Origin: Actinotignum timonense
Lineage (GTDB): Bacteria; Actinomycetota; Actinomycetes; Actinomycetales; Actinomycetaceae
Length of the DNA stretch: 45,424 nucleotides
Direction: 5' to 3'
Assembly: GCF_900155575.1 (NCBI RefSeq)
Contig: NZ_LT706966.1
Coordinates: 818,377-863,800, forward strand
A model generated the notes under the pieces. The model had not been told where the DNA came from. It saw only the letters and a program-made list of their open reading frames with translations, and did no database searches. Shown here piece after piece: positions 16,264 through 23,932 of the stretch (position 1 is the stretch's first letter; every line of letters starts with the position of its first letter). Made by a program: the position numbers and the translations under genes.

Positions 16264-16297
16264 GGGCCGGGGGTGGTGTAAACCCCACCCCCGGCCC
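16264..16297 (+). terminator. Strong hairpin between satA and satB, probable attenuator
   Basis: GGGCCGGGGGTGG (16264-16276) pairs perfectly with CCACCCCCGGCCC (16285-16297), 13 pairs, but no T-run follows. Placed after the first gene it likely stops part of the transcripts and protects the satA message, giving more binding protein than permease. Confidence 0.7.
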
Positions 16298-16361
16298 GAG
16301 CTTTGCCCAAATACTCCCCTATACTCAACGCGGGGCACCGCAGCCCCGAGGAGATATCGCA

Positions 16362-17318
16362 GTGAACAACCTTCTCAGACTCATCGGGCGCCGCCTGCTG
16401 GTGCTCCCGATCATGGTTCTGGGCGTTGCCTTCCTCGTCTTCTTCCTGATGTCCTTCTCTAAGATCGATCCGGCCTACTCGGCCCTCGGTGAAGGCGCAT
16501 CCCAGGAAGCCCTGGAAGCCTATCGTGACACCATGGGACTCAATGATCCCTGGCTCGCTCAGTTCTGGAACTTCCTCGTCAACTTCGTGCAGGGTGACCT
16601 CGGCACGTACGGCGCCAACCAAGCTTCGGTGGCCGAACGTGTGGGTGAGGCCTTCCCCATCACCATGCAGCTGACCTTCCTCGGCCTTATTATCGCCGTC
16701 ATTCTCGCGTTCGTCTTCGGTGTCCTCGCCGCGCTCTACCGCGACAAGTGGCCCGACAAGATCATCCGCGTCTTCTCCATCGCCTTCATCGCGACGCCGT
16801 CCTTCTGGCTGGCCGTCCTCATGATCCTGGCGTTCTCCGTCAATATGCCTCTGCTCCCGGCATCCGGTGCCCTGCCGCCTTTCGGTGAAGACCCGGCTGG
16901 CTGGCTGGCGCGCATGGCGCTGCCGGCTATCGCCCTGGGCGTCCCGGTGGCCGGTTCCCTCACCCGTGTTATTCGTACCTCGATGGTGGAGGAACTGGAT
17001 AAGGATTACGTGCGTACCGCTATCGGTGCGGGTATCCCCAAGCGCGTGGTGGTGTCCCGCAACGTGCTGCGCAATGCCCTGATCTCCCCGGTGACCGTGC
17101 TCGGCCTGCGTATCGGCTACCTCATGGGTGGCGCTGTGGTTATTGAAGTTATCTTCAACCTGCGCGGCATGGGTATGGCCATCCTCGAAGGCGTCCAGCA
17201 GAACTACCCCCTCCTGGTGCAGGGCGTGGTCCTCGTGGTGGCCCTGGCCTTCATCGTCGTCAATATTGTGGTTGACATGCTCTATGTGCTGATCAACCCG
17301 CGTATCCGGGAGGTCTAA
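16362..17318 (+). CDS. satB: ABC transporter permease (DppB-type)
   Basis: 318 residues with six membrane spans. The N-terminus (R-R-L-L-V-L-P-I-M-V-L-G-V-A-F-L-V-F-F-L) is the first span of DppB-type permeases, followed by a large extracytoplasmic loop (D-P-A-Y-S-A-L-G-E-G-A). The cytoplasmic EAA loop reads E-L-D-K-D-Y-V-R-T-A-I-G-A-G-I-P-K, with the conserved Ala-x-Gly that contacts the ATPases. Start is GTG at 16362 with GAGGAG 8 bases upstream. It is 2 bases from the next gene, so translation is coupled. It forms the membrane channel with the permease half of the following fusion protein. Confidence 0.9.
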   Translation: MNNLLRLIGRRLLVLPIMVLGVAFLVFFLMSFSKIDPAYSALGEGASQEALEAYRDTMGLNDPWLAQFWNFLVNFVQGDLGTYGANQASVAERVGEAFPITMQLTFLGLIIAVILAFVFGVLAALYRDKWPDKIIRVFSIAFIATPSFWLAVLMILAFSVNMPLLPASGALPPFGEDPAGWLARMALPAIALGVPVAGSLTRVIRTSMVEELDKDYVRTAIGAGIPKRVVVSRNVLRNALISPVTVLGLRIGYLMGGAVVIEVIFNLRGMGMAILEGVQQNYPLLVQGVVLVVALAFIVVNIVVDMLYVLINPRIREV

Positions 17319-17320
17319 TC

Positions 17321-19429
17321 ATGAGGCGTAAACTCACGGAAAAGATGGAACGCCCGGGCGTCCGGTTCAAGCGTTTCCGCAATATGACTCGCGGCGCCCA
17401 GCTGTGCGTCGTCGTTCTGGTGCTCATCGCCCTCGCGGCCGTTTTCGCACCCCTTATTTCCCCGCACGATCCGCAGGCCATTGAAGTGGCCCGTCAGGCA
17501 CCCAACGGTGATTTCCTCTTCGGTACTGACGAAAAGGGCCGTGACATTCTCTCCCGCATGATCTACGGTGCCCGCTACTCGCTGGTCATCGGCTTCGCCG
17601 CCACCGCCTTCGCGCTCTTCTTCGGTGCGATCTTCGGTGCGCTGGCCGCGGTCTCCCGCAAGTGGATTTCCGAAGTGATCATGCGCTGCATGGATATCAT
17701 CATGTCTTTCCCCGGCATCGCGCTGGCCGCGGTGTTCGTCTCCGTATTCGGTAATACCCTGCCCGTCATTATTATGGCGATCGGCTTCCTCTACATTCCG
17801 CAGATCACCCGCGTGGTGCGCGCGAATGTCATGAGCGAATACGGTGAAGATTACGTGCGCGCGGTTATCGTTTCCGGCGCGCGGGCTCCCTGGATCCTCG
17901 TCAAGCACGTGGCGCGCAACTGTATCGCCCCGGTCATGGTGTTCACCACCGTGCTCGTGGCCGATGCGATTGTTTTCGAAGCCTCGCTGTCCTTCATCCA
18001 GGCCGGCATCGCCGAACCCACACCCACCTGGGGTAATATCCTCGCCGACGCTCGCGGCGGCGTGCTCCTGGGCCGGTGGTGGCAGGCGCTCTTCCCGGGC
18101 CTGGCCATTATGATCACGGTGCTCTGCCTCAACATCCTCTCCGAAGGTCTCACGGACGCCATGGTGGCGGCCCCGAAGGCCGCGGCCGTTCCCGATAACG
18201 TGGACGCGAACGCCAAGCGCGAAGAGGACCGCCTCCTCGTGGACCCGGTGGCCGCTTACGCCGCCCAGCACGATGCGCTGGTCCAGCGCCTGGAGGAACT
18301 GCGCCAAGCGGAAGAACGCCGCACCGACCGCTTCGAACCCACCTCGCAGGAGGCCCCGGTTATCGAAGTGCGCGACCTGTGCATCAAGTTCCCGCGCCAC
18401 GGCGATGTCAATGTGGTGGACCACGTGTCCTTCAATGTGCGCGCCGGTGAAACCATGGGCCTCGTGGGTGAATCCGGGTGCGGTAAGTCCATTACCTCCC
18501 TGGCGATTATGGGCCTGCTCGATAAGTCCGCCGATATTAGCGGTGAGATTATGTTCAACGGGCAGAACCTCCTCGAACTCACCCCCAAGCAGCACAATGA
18601 ACTGCGCGGGCATGAGATCGCGATGATCTACCAGGACGCCCTGTCCTCCCTCAACCCCTCCATGCTCATCAAGGCACAGATGAAGCAGCTGACCAGCCGC
18701 GGGGGCACCCGCACCGCCGAAGAGCTCCTCGAGCTGGTGGACCTGGATCCCAAGCGGACCCTGGAGTCCTACCCGCACGAACTTTCCGGTGGCCAGCGCC
18801 AGCGCGTGCTTATCGCCATGGCGCTCACCCGTGACCCGAAGCTGGTTATCGCGGACGAACCGACCACCGCGCTGGACGTAACCGTCCAGGCCCAGGTGGT
18901 GGAGCTTCTCAACCGCCTGCGCAAGGAACTCGGCTTCGCGATGGTCTTCGTGTCCCACGATTTGGCGCTCGTTGCCGAAGTGGCCCACTCGATTACCGTC
19001 ATGTACGCCGGTCAGGTTGTGGAGCAGGCATCCACCAAGGAACTGCTCACCGACCCGCACCACGAATACACTCGCGGTCTGCTCGGCTCGGTGCTCTCCA
19101 TCGAAGCGGGTGCCGGCCGGCTCCACCAGGTGCCCGGCACGGTTCCTTCGCCGCGCGACTTCCCGAAGGGTGATCGTTTCGCCCCGCGGTCCTCGCATCC
19201 GACGGTGGGCCTGGACACCCGCCCGATTATGAAACGCGTGGGCGAGACGTGGCACTTCTACGCCGCCCAGCCCGATGCTCCGGATCCGGCCACCACCAAC
19301 CTGGTGCCCAAGGAATCGGTGGGCGCGCCCAGCCCCGCCGAAACCGCGAACGGCGCCGCAGCTGCTACTGCTGGTGATGCCGCTGGTGGAAGCGCCGGCG
19401 CTCCCGCCGGCCCGGATGCCCAGAAGTGA
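17321..19429 (+). CDS. satC: Permease-ATPase fusion of the sialic acid ABC transporter (DppC + DppD)
   Basis: 702 residues. Residues 1-290 are a DppC-type permease: a first span, the H-D-P-Q-A loop, F-G-T-D-E-K-G-R-D, a second set of spans, and the EAA loop E-Y-G-E-D-Y-V-R-A-V-I-V-S-G-A. After a charged linker (about 290-345) comes a DppD-type nucleotide-binding domain: Walker A G-E-S-G-C-G-K-S near 385, L-S-G-G-Q-R-Q-R near 487, Walker B L-V-I-A-D-E-P near 507, and the C-terminal region with P-G-T-V-P-S-P. The usual Cys-rich peptide-transporter end is replaced by an Ala-rich tail. One frame runs through both halves, so this is a real fusion. It joins channel and motor in one chain and pairs with the separate ATPase downstream. 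Confidence 0.9.
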   Translation: MRRKLTEKMERPGVRFKRFRNMTRGAQLCVVVLVLIALAAVFAPLISPHDPQAIEVARQAPNGDFLFGTDEKGRDILSRMIYGARYSLVIGFAATAFALFFGAIFGALAAVSRKWISEVIMRCMDIIMSFPGIALAAVFVSVFGNTLPVIIMAIGFLYIPQITRVVRANVMSEYGEDYVRAVIVSGARAPWILVKHVARNCIAPVMVFTTVLVADAIVFEASLSFIQAGIAEPTPTWGNILADARGGVLLGRWWQALFPGLAIMITVLCLNILSEGLTDAMVAAPKAAAVPDNVDANAKREEDRLLVDPVAAYAAQHDALVQRLEELRQAEERRTDRFEPTSQEAPVIEVRDLCIKFPRHGDVNVVDHVSFNVRAGETMGLVGESGCGKSITSLAIMGLLDKSADISGEIMFNGQNLLELTPKQHNELRGHEIAMIYQDALSSLNPSMLIKAQMKQLTSRGGTRTAEELLELVDLDPKRTLESYPHELSGGQRQRVLIAMALTRDPKLVIADEPTTALDVTVQAQVVELLNRLRKELGFAMVFVSHDLALVAEVAHSITVMYAGQVVEQASTKELLTDPHHEYTRGLLGSVLSIEAGAGRLHQVPGTVPSPRDFPKGDRFAPRSSHPTVGLDTRPIMKRVGETWHFYAAQPDAPDPATTNLVPKESVGAPSPAETANGAAAATAGDAAGGSAGAPAGPDAQK

Positions 19430-19445
19430 CGAAGGAGGAAAGATC

Positions 19446-20318
19446 ATGACTACTCTGGATACCGAAGCTCGTCACGCTGCCGGCGCGCGCGCCGCTGACC
19501 GGCCTGCCCTCTCCGATGTGCCGATTATCGAGTTGCGCGACGTCGACGTCACCTTCCGCACCCGTACCGGTTCCATCTTCAATCCGAATAAGGTGCGCGC
19601 CGTGCGCGGCGTCAACCTTTCCCTGATGCCCGGCCAGACCATCGGTCTCGTTGGCGAATCCGGTTCCGGTAAGTCGACGACGGCCAATGTGATGTGCGGA
19701 CTCCAGTCACCCACGGGCGGCCAGGTATTTTTCAAGGGCGAAGAAGTCACGAAACGTACCGCTGCCCAGCGCCGCCATATCGGCCGCGTGGTCTCGGTGG
19801 TGTTCCAGGATCCGGCCACGGCGCTCAACTCGCGCATGACGGTGCGTGACCAGCTCCTCGACCCGATGACGGTCCACAAGATCGGCACCCGCGAAGAACG
19901 CTACGAGCGCGTCAAGGACCTCATCGGCATGGTGGGCCTGCCTAAATCGGCGCTCGATGCGCTGCCCGGGCAGCTCTCCGGTGGGCAGCGCCAGCGCGTG
20001 GCTATTGCCCGTGCGCTGGCCGTGGGCCCGGACGCGATTATCGCGGACGAACCCACCTCGGCCTTGGACGTGTCCGTGCGCGCCCAGATCCTCAACCTGC
20101 TCACCGATCTCAAGCGGGATCTGGGGCTGGCGATGGTTTTCATCACCCACGATATTCAGACGGTGCGCTACGTATCGGACAAGATCGCGGTGATGAATCA
20201 CGGAGAGATCGTGGAATGGGGAGACGCCAAGGACGTGCTCCACAATCCGCAAAATGACTACACGAGAACACTTTTGGCAGCGGCGCCGTCGCTGCTCCAT
20301 CCGAAATTGGAGGCATAG
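19446..20318 (+). CDS. satD: ABC transporter ATP-binding protein (DppF-type)
   Basis: 290 residues. Walker A G-E-S-G-S-G-K-S-T (about 70-78), Q-loop V-F-Q-D-P, signature L-S-G-G-Q-R-Q-R near 177, Walker B I-I-A-D-E-P near 197, D-loop S-A-L-D, H-loop I-T-H-D. The ATG at 19446 is chosen because GGAGGAA precedes it and because an upstream extension would read through the end of satC. It is the second ATPase of the complex, opposite the ATPase half of satC. It ends 4 bases before the nanA start, and the nanA ribosome site lies inside its last codons. Confidence 0.9.
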   Translation: MTTLDTEARHAAGARAADRPALSDVPIIELRDVDVTFRTRTGSIFNPNKVRAVRGVNLSLMPGQTIGLVGESGSGKSTTANVMCGLQSPTGGQVFFKGEEVTKRTAAQRRHIGRVVSVVFQDPATALNSRMTVRDQLLDPMTVHKIGTREERYERVKDLIGMVGLPKSALDALPGQLSGGQRQRVAIARALAVGPDAIIADEPTSALDVSVRAQILNLLTDLKRDLGLAMVFITHDIQTVRYVSDKIAVMNHGEIVEWGDAKDVLHNPQNDYTRTLLAAAPSLLHPKLEA

Positions 20319-20322
20319 TCCC

Positions 20323-21243
20323 ATGTCAGATCCTCGTTTCCGCGGCGTTATCCCCCCGACAGTGACGCCGCTGACCGACGAACGCGAACTCGATAAGGAA
20401 TCCTTCGCGCGCTCACTCAACCGGATGCTCGACGCCGGAGTGCACGGCCTGTTTGTGCTCGGTTCGACTTCCGAAGTGGTCTTCAGCACCGATGCGCGTC
20501 GTCGTGAAATCCTCGAAACCGCGGTGGAAGTTGCGAACGGGCGCGTCCCGGTGCTCGCCGGCGTTATCGATATGCAAACCGAGCGCATGATCGAGCACGC
20601 CCGTGACGCGCAGTCCATCGGGGTGGACGGCATCGTCGCCACCGCGCCGTTCTACGCGCTGGGCGGGGAAGCGGAAATCGAAGCGAACTTCCGTTACATC
20701 CGCGACGCCGTGGACCTGCCGCTTTTCGCGTACGACATCCCGGTGTGCGTGCACAAGAAGCTCTCCATTGACCTGCTCATGCGCCTCGGGACCGAAGACG
20801 TGCTGACCGGCGTCAAGGATTCTTCTGGCGACGACGTTAACTTCCGCTTCCTGCTGGAGGAGAACAAGGCCGCCGGTAAGCCGCTCAACATCCTTACGGG
20901 TCACGAAGTGGTTGTCGATGGCGCCTACATGGGCGGTGCGGACGGCTCCGTTCCGGGCCTGGCCAATGTGGCACCGCGCCCCTACGTGGAGCAGTGGGAT
21001 GCCGCGCAGGCCGGGGACTGGGCTCGCGTGGCCGAATTGCAGAACGAGCTCGCCCACCTCATGCGCATCGTCATGGTGCCCAAGGGCGTGCAGGGCTTCG
21101 CGGGTGGCGTGGGCGCCTTCAAGGCGGCCATGAAGGAACTGGGGGTTATCGCCTCCAACCAGATGCCGCGGCCCGTCAAGGCCCTCGAAGGTGAGAACGT
21201 CGAAGCTATTCGCGGCGTGCTCGCCAGCTGCGGGCTGCTCTAA
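20323..21243 (+). CDS. nanA: N-acetylneuraminate lyase
   Basis: 306 residues of the DapA/NanA (class I aldolase) family. It splits N-acetylneuraminate into ManNAc and pyruvate in the cytoplasm. Tyr137 (F-A-Y-D-I-P) and Lys165 (G-V-K-D-S-S-G) fall on exactly the catalytic positions of E. coli NanA: Lys forms the Schiff base with pyruvate, and Tyr shuttles the proton. The substrate loop is G-S-T-S-E, against G-S-T-G-E in most relatives. A dihydrodipicolinate synthase cannot be ruled out by fold alone, but the operon settles the call: transporter upstream, nanK and nanE downstream. The ATG lies 4 bases after the satD stop, so the two are coupled. Confidence 0.88.
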   Translation: MSDPRFRGVIPPTVTPLTDERELDKESFARSLNRMLDAGVHGLFVLGSTSEVVFSTDARRREILETAVEVANGRVPVLAGVIDMQTERMIEHARDAQSIGVDGIVATAPFYALGGEAEIEANFRYIRDAVDLPLFAYDIPVCVHKKLSIDLLMRLGTEDVLTGVKDSSGDDVNFRFLLEENKAAGKPLNILTGHEVVVDGAYMGGADGSVPGLANVAPRPYVEQWDAAQAGDWARVAELQNELAHLMRIVMVPKGVQGFAGGVGAFKAAMKELGVIASNQMPRPVKALEGENVEAIRGVLASCGLL

Positions 21244-21252
21244 GGAGCACTC

Positions 21253-22350
21253 ATGAAGGTAGCACCGTTCCAGCCCGGGTCTGAGTTCTCGCTGCTCGGG
21301 CTGGATATCGGGGGAACCAAAATCGCGGGGGCGGTGGTGACCTTTGCGGCCACCGCCCCGGGCGGTGATGCCCCGCGCATCTCCCTCGAAGCCAGTATTC
21401 CTACCGGAGCGCGGCGCGGCGGAGCACGCGTGCTGGCGGATATCGCGGATTTCGCGGAACGCCAGATCGCGGCAGCCAGCGCCGCCGGAACGCCGGTGCG
21501 CGGAATTGCTATCGCCAGCGCCGGGGTGGTGGACGTGGAGAGCGGATGCATCGCTTCCGCCACGGACACCATGCCCGGCTGGGGCGGTCAGCCCCTCGGC
21601 CCGCATCTTGCCGAACGCTGCGGCCTGCCGGTGCGCGTCCTCAATGACGTGCACGGCCACGCCCTCGGGGAAGCAACCTACGGTGCGGGCGCCGGCGCGC
21701 GTACCGCCCTCGTGATCGCGGTGGGAACCGGGCTGGGCGGCGCGGCCGTGATCGACGGGCGCATCCTCTTCGGCGCGCACGGGGTGGCCGGCCACTTCGG
21801 CCATATTCACCATCCTTATGCCGCCGGGCTGGTGTGCTCCTGCGGGCGCGATGGCCACGTGGAATCGGTGGCCTCGGGCAGCGGGGCGGCCCGCCTCTAC
21901 GCCAAGCGCCAGGCCGAAGCCCACGTGGAGGGCGCGAGTTACGCCGCCGCGGCAGCGGCTTCCCTCACCGGGATCGCCGATGTTCCCGAAAGTGCCTACC
22001 TGCGGGCCCCGGGCGCGCAGCGCCCCGTCGTCGTACGTGGAGGCCGGGAACTGAAAGCCCTCGTGGACGCGGGCGATATGTTCGCGCGCGAGGTGTTCAC
22101 GGACGGTGCTTTCGCGCTCGGGCAGACCCTGGGCGGGCTGGCGAATTCTTTCGACCCGGACGTTATTATCCTGTCCGGCTCACTCGTTCACGTGGGCGAG
22201 TTCTGGATGGACGCGCTGCGCGAGGGCTACCGGCGCGATGCCATGGTGGGCACCGCCGCCACCCCGATTGTGGAGGGTAGCCTGGGATCGCAGGCCCCGC
22301 TCATCGGCGCGGCCGTTCACTTCCTGCACACCGCGCGCCGCACCGCATAA
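21253..22350 (+). CDS. nanK: ROK-family kinase, probable ManNAc kinase
   Basis: 365 residues. It phosphorylates ManNAc at C6. N-terminal phosphate loop L-D-I-G-G-T-K (residues 17-22), catalytic Asp in L-N-D-V-H-G (about residue 131), second phosphate loop I-A-V-G-T-G-L-G-G. The ROK zinc site is modified: C195-S-C197-G-R-D-G-H202-V-E204, with His where the third Cys of the common C-x-C-G-x-x-G-C pattern would be; His can still bind zinc. The G-H-F-G-H-I motif supplies the remaining zinc ligand and the sugar contacts. Start ATG 21253 follows AAGGAG by 6 bases and lies 9 bases after nanA. A glucokinase or a transcriptional role is unlikely, given no N-terminal helix-turn-helix and the operon. 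Confidence 0.87.
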   Translation: MKVAPFQPGSEFSLLGLDIGGTKIAGAVVTFAATAPGGDAPRISLEASIPTGARRGGARVLADIADFAERQIAAASAAGTPVRGIAIASAGVVDVESGCIASATDTMPGWGGQPLGPHLAERCGLPVRVLNDVHGHALGEATYGAGAGARTALVIAVGTGLGGAAVIDGRILFGAHGVAGHFGHIHHPYAAGLVCSCGRDGHVESVASGSGAARLYAKRQAEAHVEGASYAAAAAASLTGIADVPESAYLRAPGAQRPVVVRGGRELKALVDAGDMFAREVFTDGAFALGQTLGGLANSFDPDVIILSGSLVHVGEFWMDALREGYRRDAMVGTAATPIVEGSLGSQAPLIGAAVHFLHTARRTA

Positions 22351-22389
22351 CTACACTTCTGCATTTCTCGTTATAACTTAGGAGTTACC

Positions 22390-23064
22390 GTGCATCCGAT
22401 GATCGAATCTCTCCGCGGGCACCTCGTCGTGTCCTGCCAGGCGTACGTAGGCGAACCGCTGCGCCACCCCGAAACGATGGCGCAGATGGCCCTCGGCGCC
22501 GAGCGCGGGGGAGCGGCGGCGATTCGCTGCCAGGGCCTGGCGGATATTTCCGCGATTAAAGGCCAGGTGGAAGTGCCTGTCATCGGCCTGTGGAAAGAGG
22601 GCCACGAAGGCGTGTTCATCACCCCGACCCTGCGCCACGCCCGCGCCTGCATCAGCGCCGGCGCCGATATTGTGGCCCTCGATGCCACGTCTCGCCCGCG
22701 TCCGGATGGCTTGAGCTTCGCGGAAACCGTGGCTGCTCTTCTGGACGACGGCGCGCTCGTCATGGCGGACTGCGGCTCGATTGAGGATGCCCGGGTGGCG
22801 GCCAAGGCCGGCTGCCATATCCTCGGCACCACCCTGGCGGGTTACTCCGGGGATCGCCCGAAGACGGACGGCCCCGATATTGAACTGCTGGCCCAGATGG
22901 TCGCGGAATTCCCGGAGATCCCGGTGGTCTGCGAAGGGCGCATCCACACTCCGGAGCAAGCGCGGGCTGTCATGGAAGCTGGCGCCTGGGCGGCCGTCGT
23001 CGGAACTGCTATTACGCACCCAACCACGATCACCACGTGGTTCCGCGAGGCCGTCGAAAACTAA
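22390..23064 (+). CDS. nanE: N-acetylmannosamine-6-phosphate 2-epimerase
   Basis: 224 residues, the normal NanE length, a TIM barrel without cofactor. It converts ManNAc-6-P to GlcNAc-6-P. Recognisable patterns: L-V-V-S-C-Q-A near the N-terminus, A-I-R-C-Q-G, the P-V-I-G-L-W-K with the conserved Lys, I-V-A-L-D-A-T with the catalytic Asp, A-D-C-G-S-I-E-D-A, the L-G-T-T-L-A-G-Y-S-G loop, and V-C-E-G-R-I with E-G-R near the sugar. The start is GTG at 22390 with AGGAG 6 bases before it. It follows nanK by 39 bases. The 97 bases after it hold the parS-like palindrome. Confidence 0.93.
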   Translation: MHPMIESLRGHLVVSCQAYVGEPLRHPETMAQMALGAERGGAAAIRCQGLADISAIKGQVEVPVIGLWKEGHEGVFITPTLRHARACISAGADIVALDATSRPRPDGLSFAETVAALLDDGALVMADCGSIEDARVAAKAGCHILGTTLAGYSGDRPKTDGPDIELLAQMVAEFPEIPVVCEGRIHTPEQARAVMEAGAWAAVVGTAITHPTTITTWFREAVEN

Positions 23065-23122
23065 AACTTCACCAGGGTTCCCGCGCAACCGAAGCGCGGG
23101 GCCCGCGAGCACTGACCATTGC

Positions 23123-23142
23123 CGCGTTTCACGTGAAACGCG
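23123..23142. promoter_or_regulatory. parS-like palindrome
   Basis: CGCGTTTCACGTGAAACGCG is a perfect 20-base palindrome. Its inner 14 bases, GTTTCACGTGAAAC, are the conserved core of bacterial parS, the ParB loading site. It lies in the nanE-nagB gap, 20 bases before the nagB start. A fortuitous regulator site is the alternative. Confidence 0.7.
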
Positions 23143-23161
23143 CCCGGGAAAGGACGAACTC

Positions 23162-23932
23162 ATGCATATCGGAATTTTCGCCACCGCGGAAGAAGCCTCC
23201 CGCGAGGGCGCACGCATTATCCAGGATCTTTTCGCGCGTGACGCGCACGCGACGCTCGGGGTGGCCACCGGTTCCACGCCGGATCTCCTCTACGCGGCGC
23301 TGCGCGAGGCCCACGCGGCCGGCGAATTTGACCTCTCCGGCGCCAAGGCTTTTGCCCTGGATGAGTACGTGGGGCTGGATCCGGAGCATCCGGAGTCCTA
23401 CCGCAATGTGCTGCGCCGCAACCTCGTGGGCGAGGATAAGACCGGCCTGACCGAGGAGGGCCTCAATACCCCCGATGCACAGAACCCGGATCCGCAGGCC
23501 GCGGCCGCCGACTACGATGCGAAGATCGGTGCGGCCGGGGTGGATCTGCAGATTCTCGGCATTGGCGCAGACGGGCATATCGGCTTCAACGAGCCGGGCG
23601 GCTCGCTGGTCTCGCGCACTCACGTGGAGGCGCTGGCCCCGCAAACCATCAAGGATAATGCGCGGTTCTTCGACGGCGACGAAGCGGCCGTCCCCACCCG
23701 CTGCATCACCCAGGGCCTAGGCACCATTATGGAGGCGAAGAAGCTGGTGCTTTTCGCTTTCGGTGCGAATAAGGCGGATGCGGTGCGAGAGCTGTGCGAA
23801 GGCCCCATCAGCGCCTTCTGGCCCGCCACGATTATTCAGATGCACCCGGATGTCACCGTGCTCCTGGACGAAGCGGCCGCCGCGCAGCTCAAGCTGACGG
23901 ACCTGTACCGCGCGCGTTGGGAGATGATCTAA
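23162..23932 (+). CDS. nagB: Glucosamine-6-phosphate deaminase
   Basis: 256 residues. It converts GlcN-6-P to fructose-6-P and ammonia. V-A-T-G-S-T-P binds the phosphate, A-L-D-E-Y-V-G-L gives the general-base Asp67, and G-A-D137-G-H139-I-G-F-N-E144-P-G holds the catalytic His and its partners. The ATG at 23162 is chosen by AAAGGA 8 bases upstream and by the N-terminal strand (M-H-I-G-I-F-A); an upstream extension in this frame would cross nanE. The gene stops directly against the nagA start. Its longer gap from nanE, with the parS-like site, could hold a second promoter, but I see no clear one. Confidence 0.92.
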   Translation: MHIGIFATAEEASREGARIIQDLFARDAHATLGVATGSTPDLLYAALREAHAAGEFDLSGAKAFALDEYVGLDPEHPESYRNVLRRNLVGEDKTGLTEEGLNTPDAQNPDPQAAAADYDAKIGAAGVDLQILGIGADGHIGFNEPGGSLVSRTHVEALAPQTIKDNARFFDGDEAAVPTRCITQGLGTIMEAKKLVLFAFGANKADAVRELCEGPISAFWPATIIQMHPDVTVLLDEAAAAQLKLTDLYRARWEMI

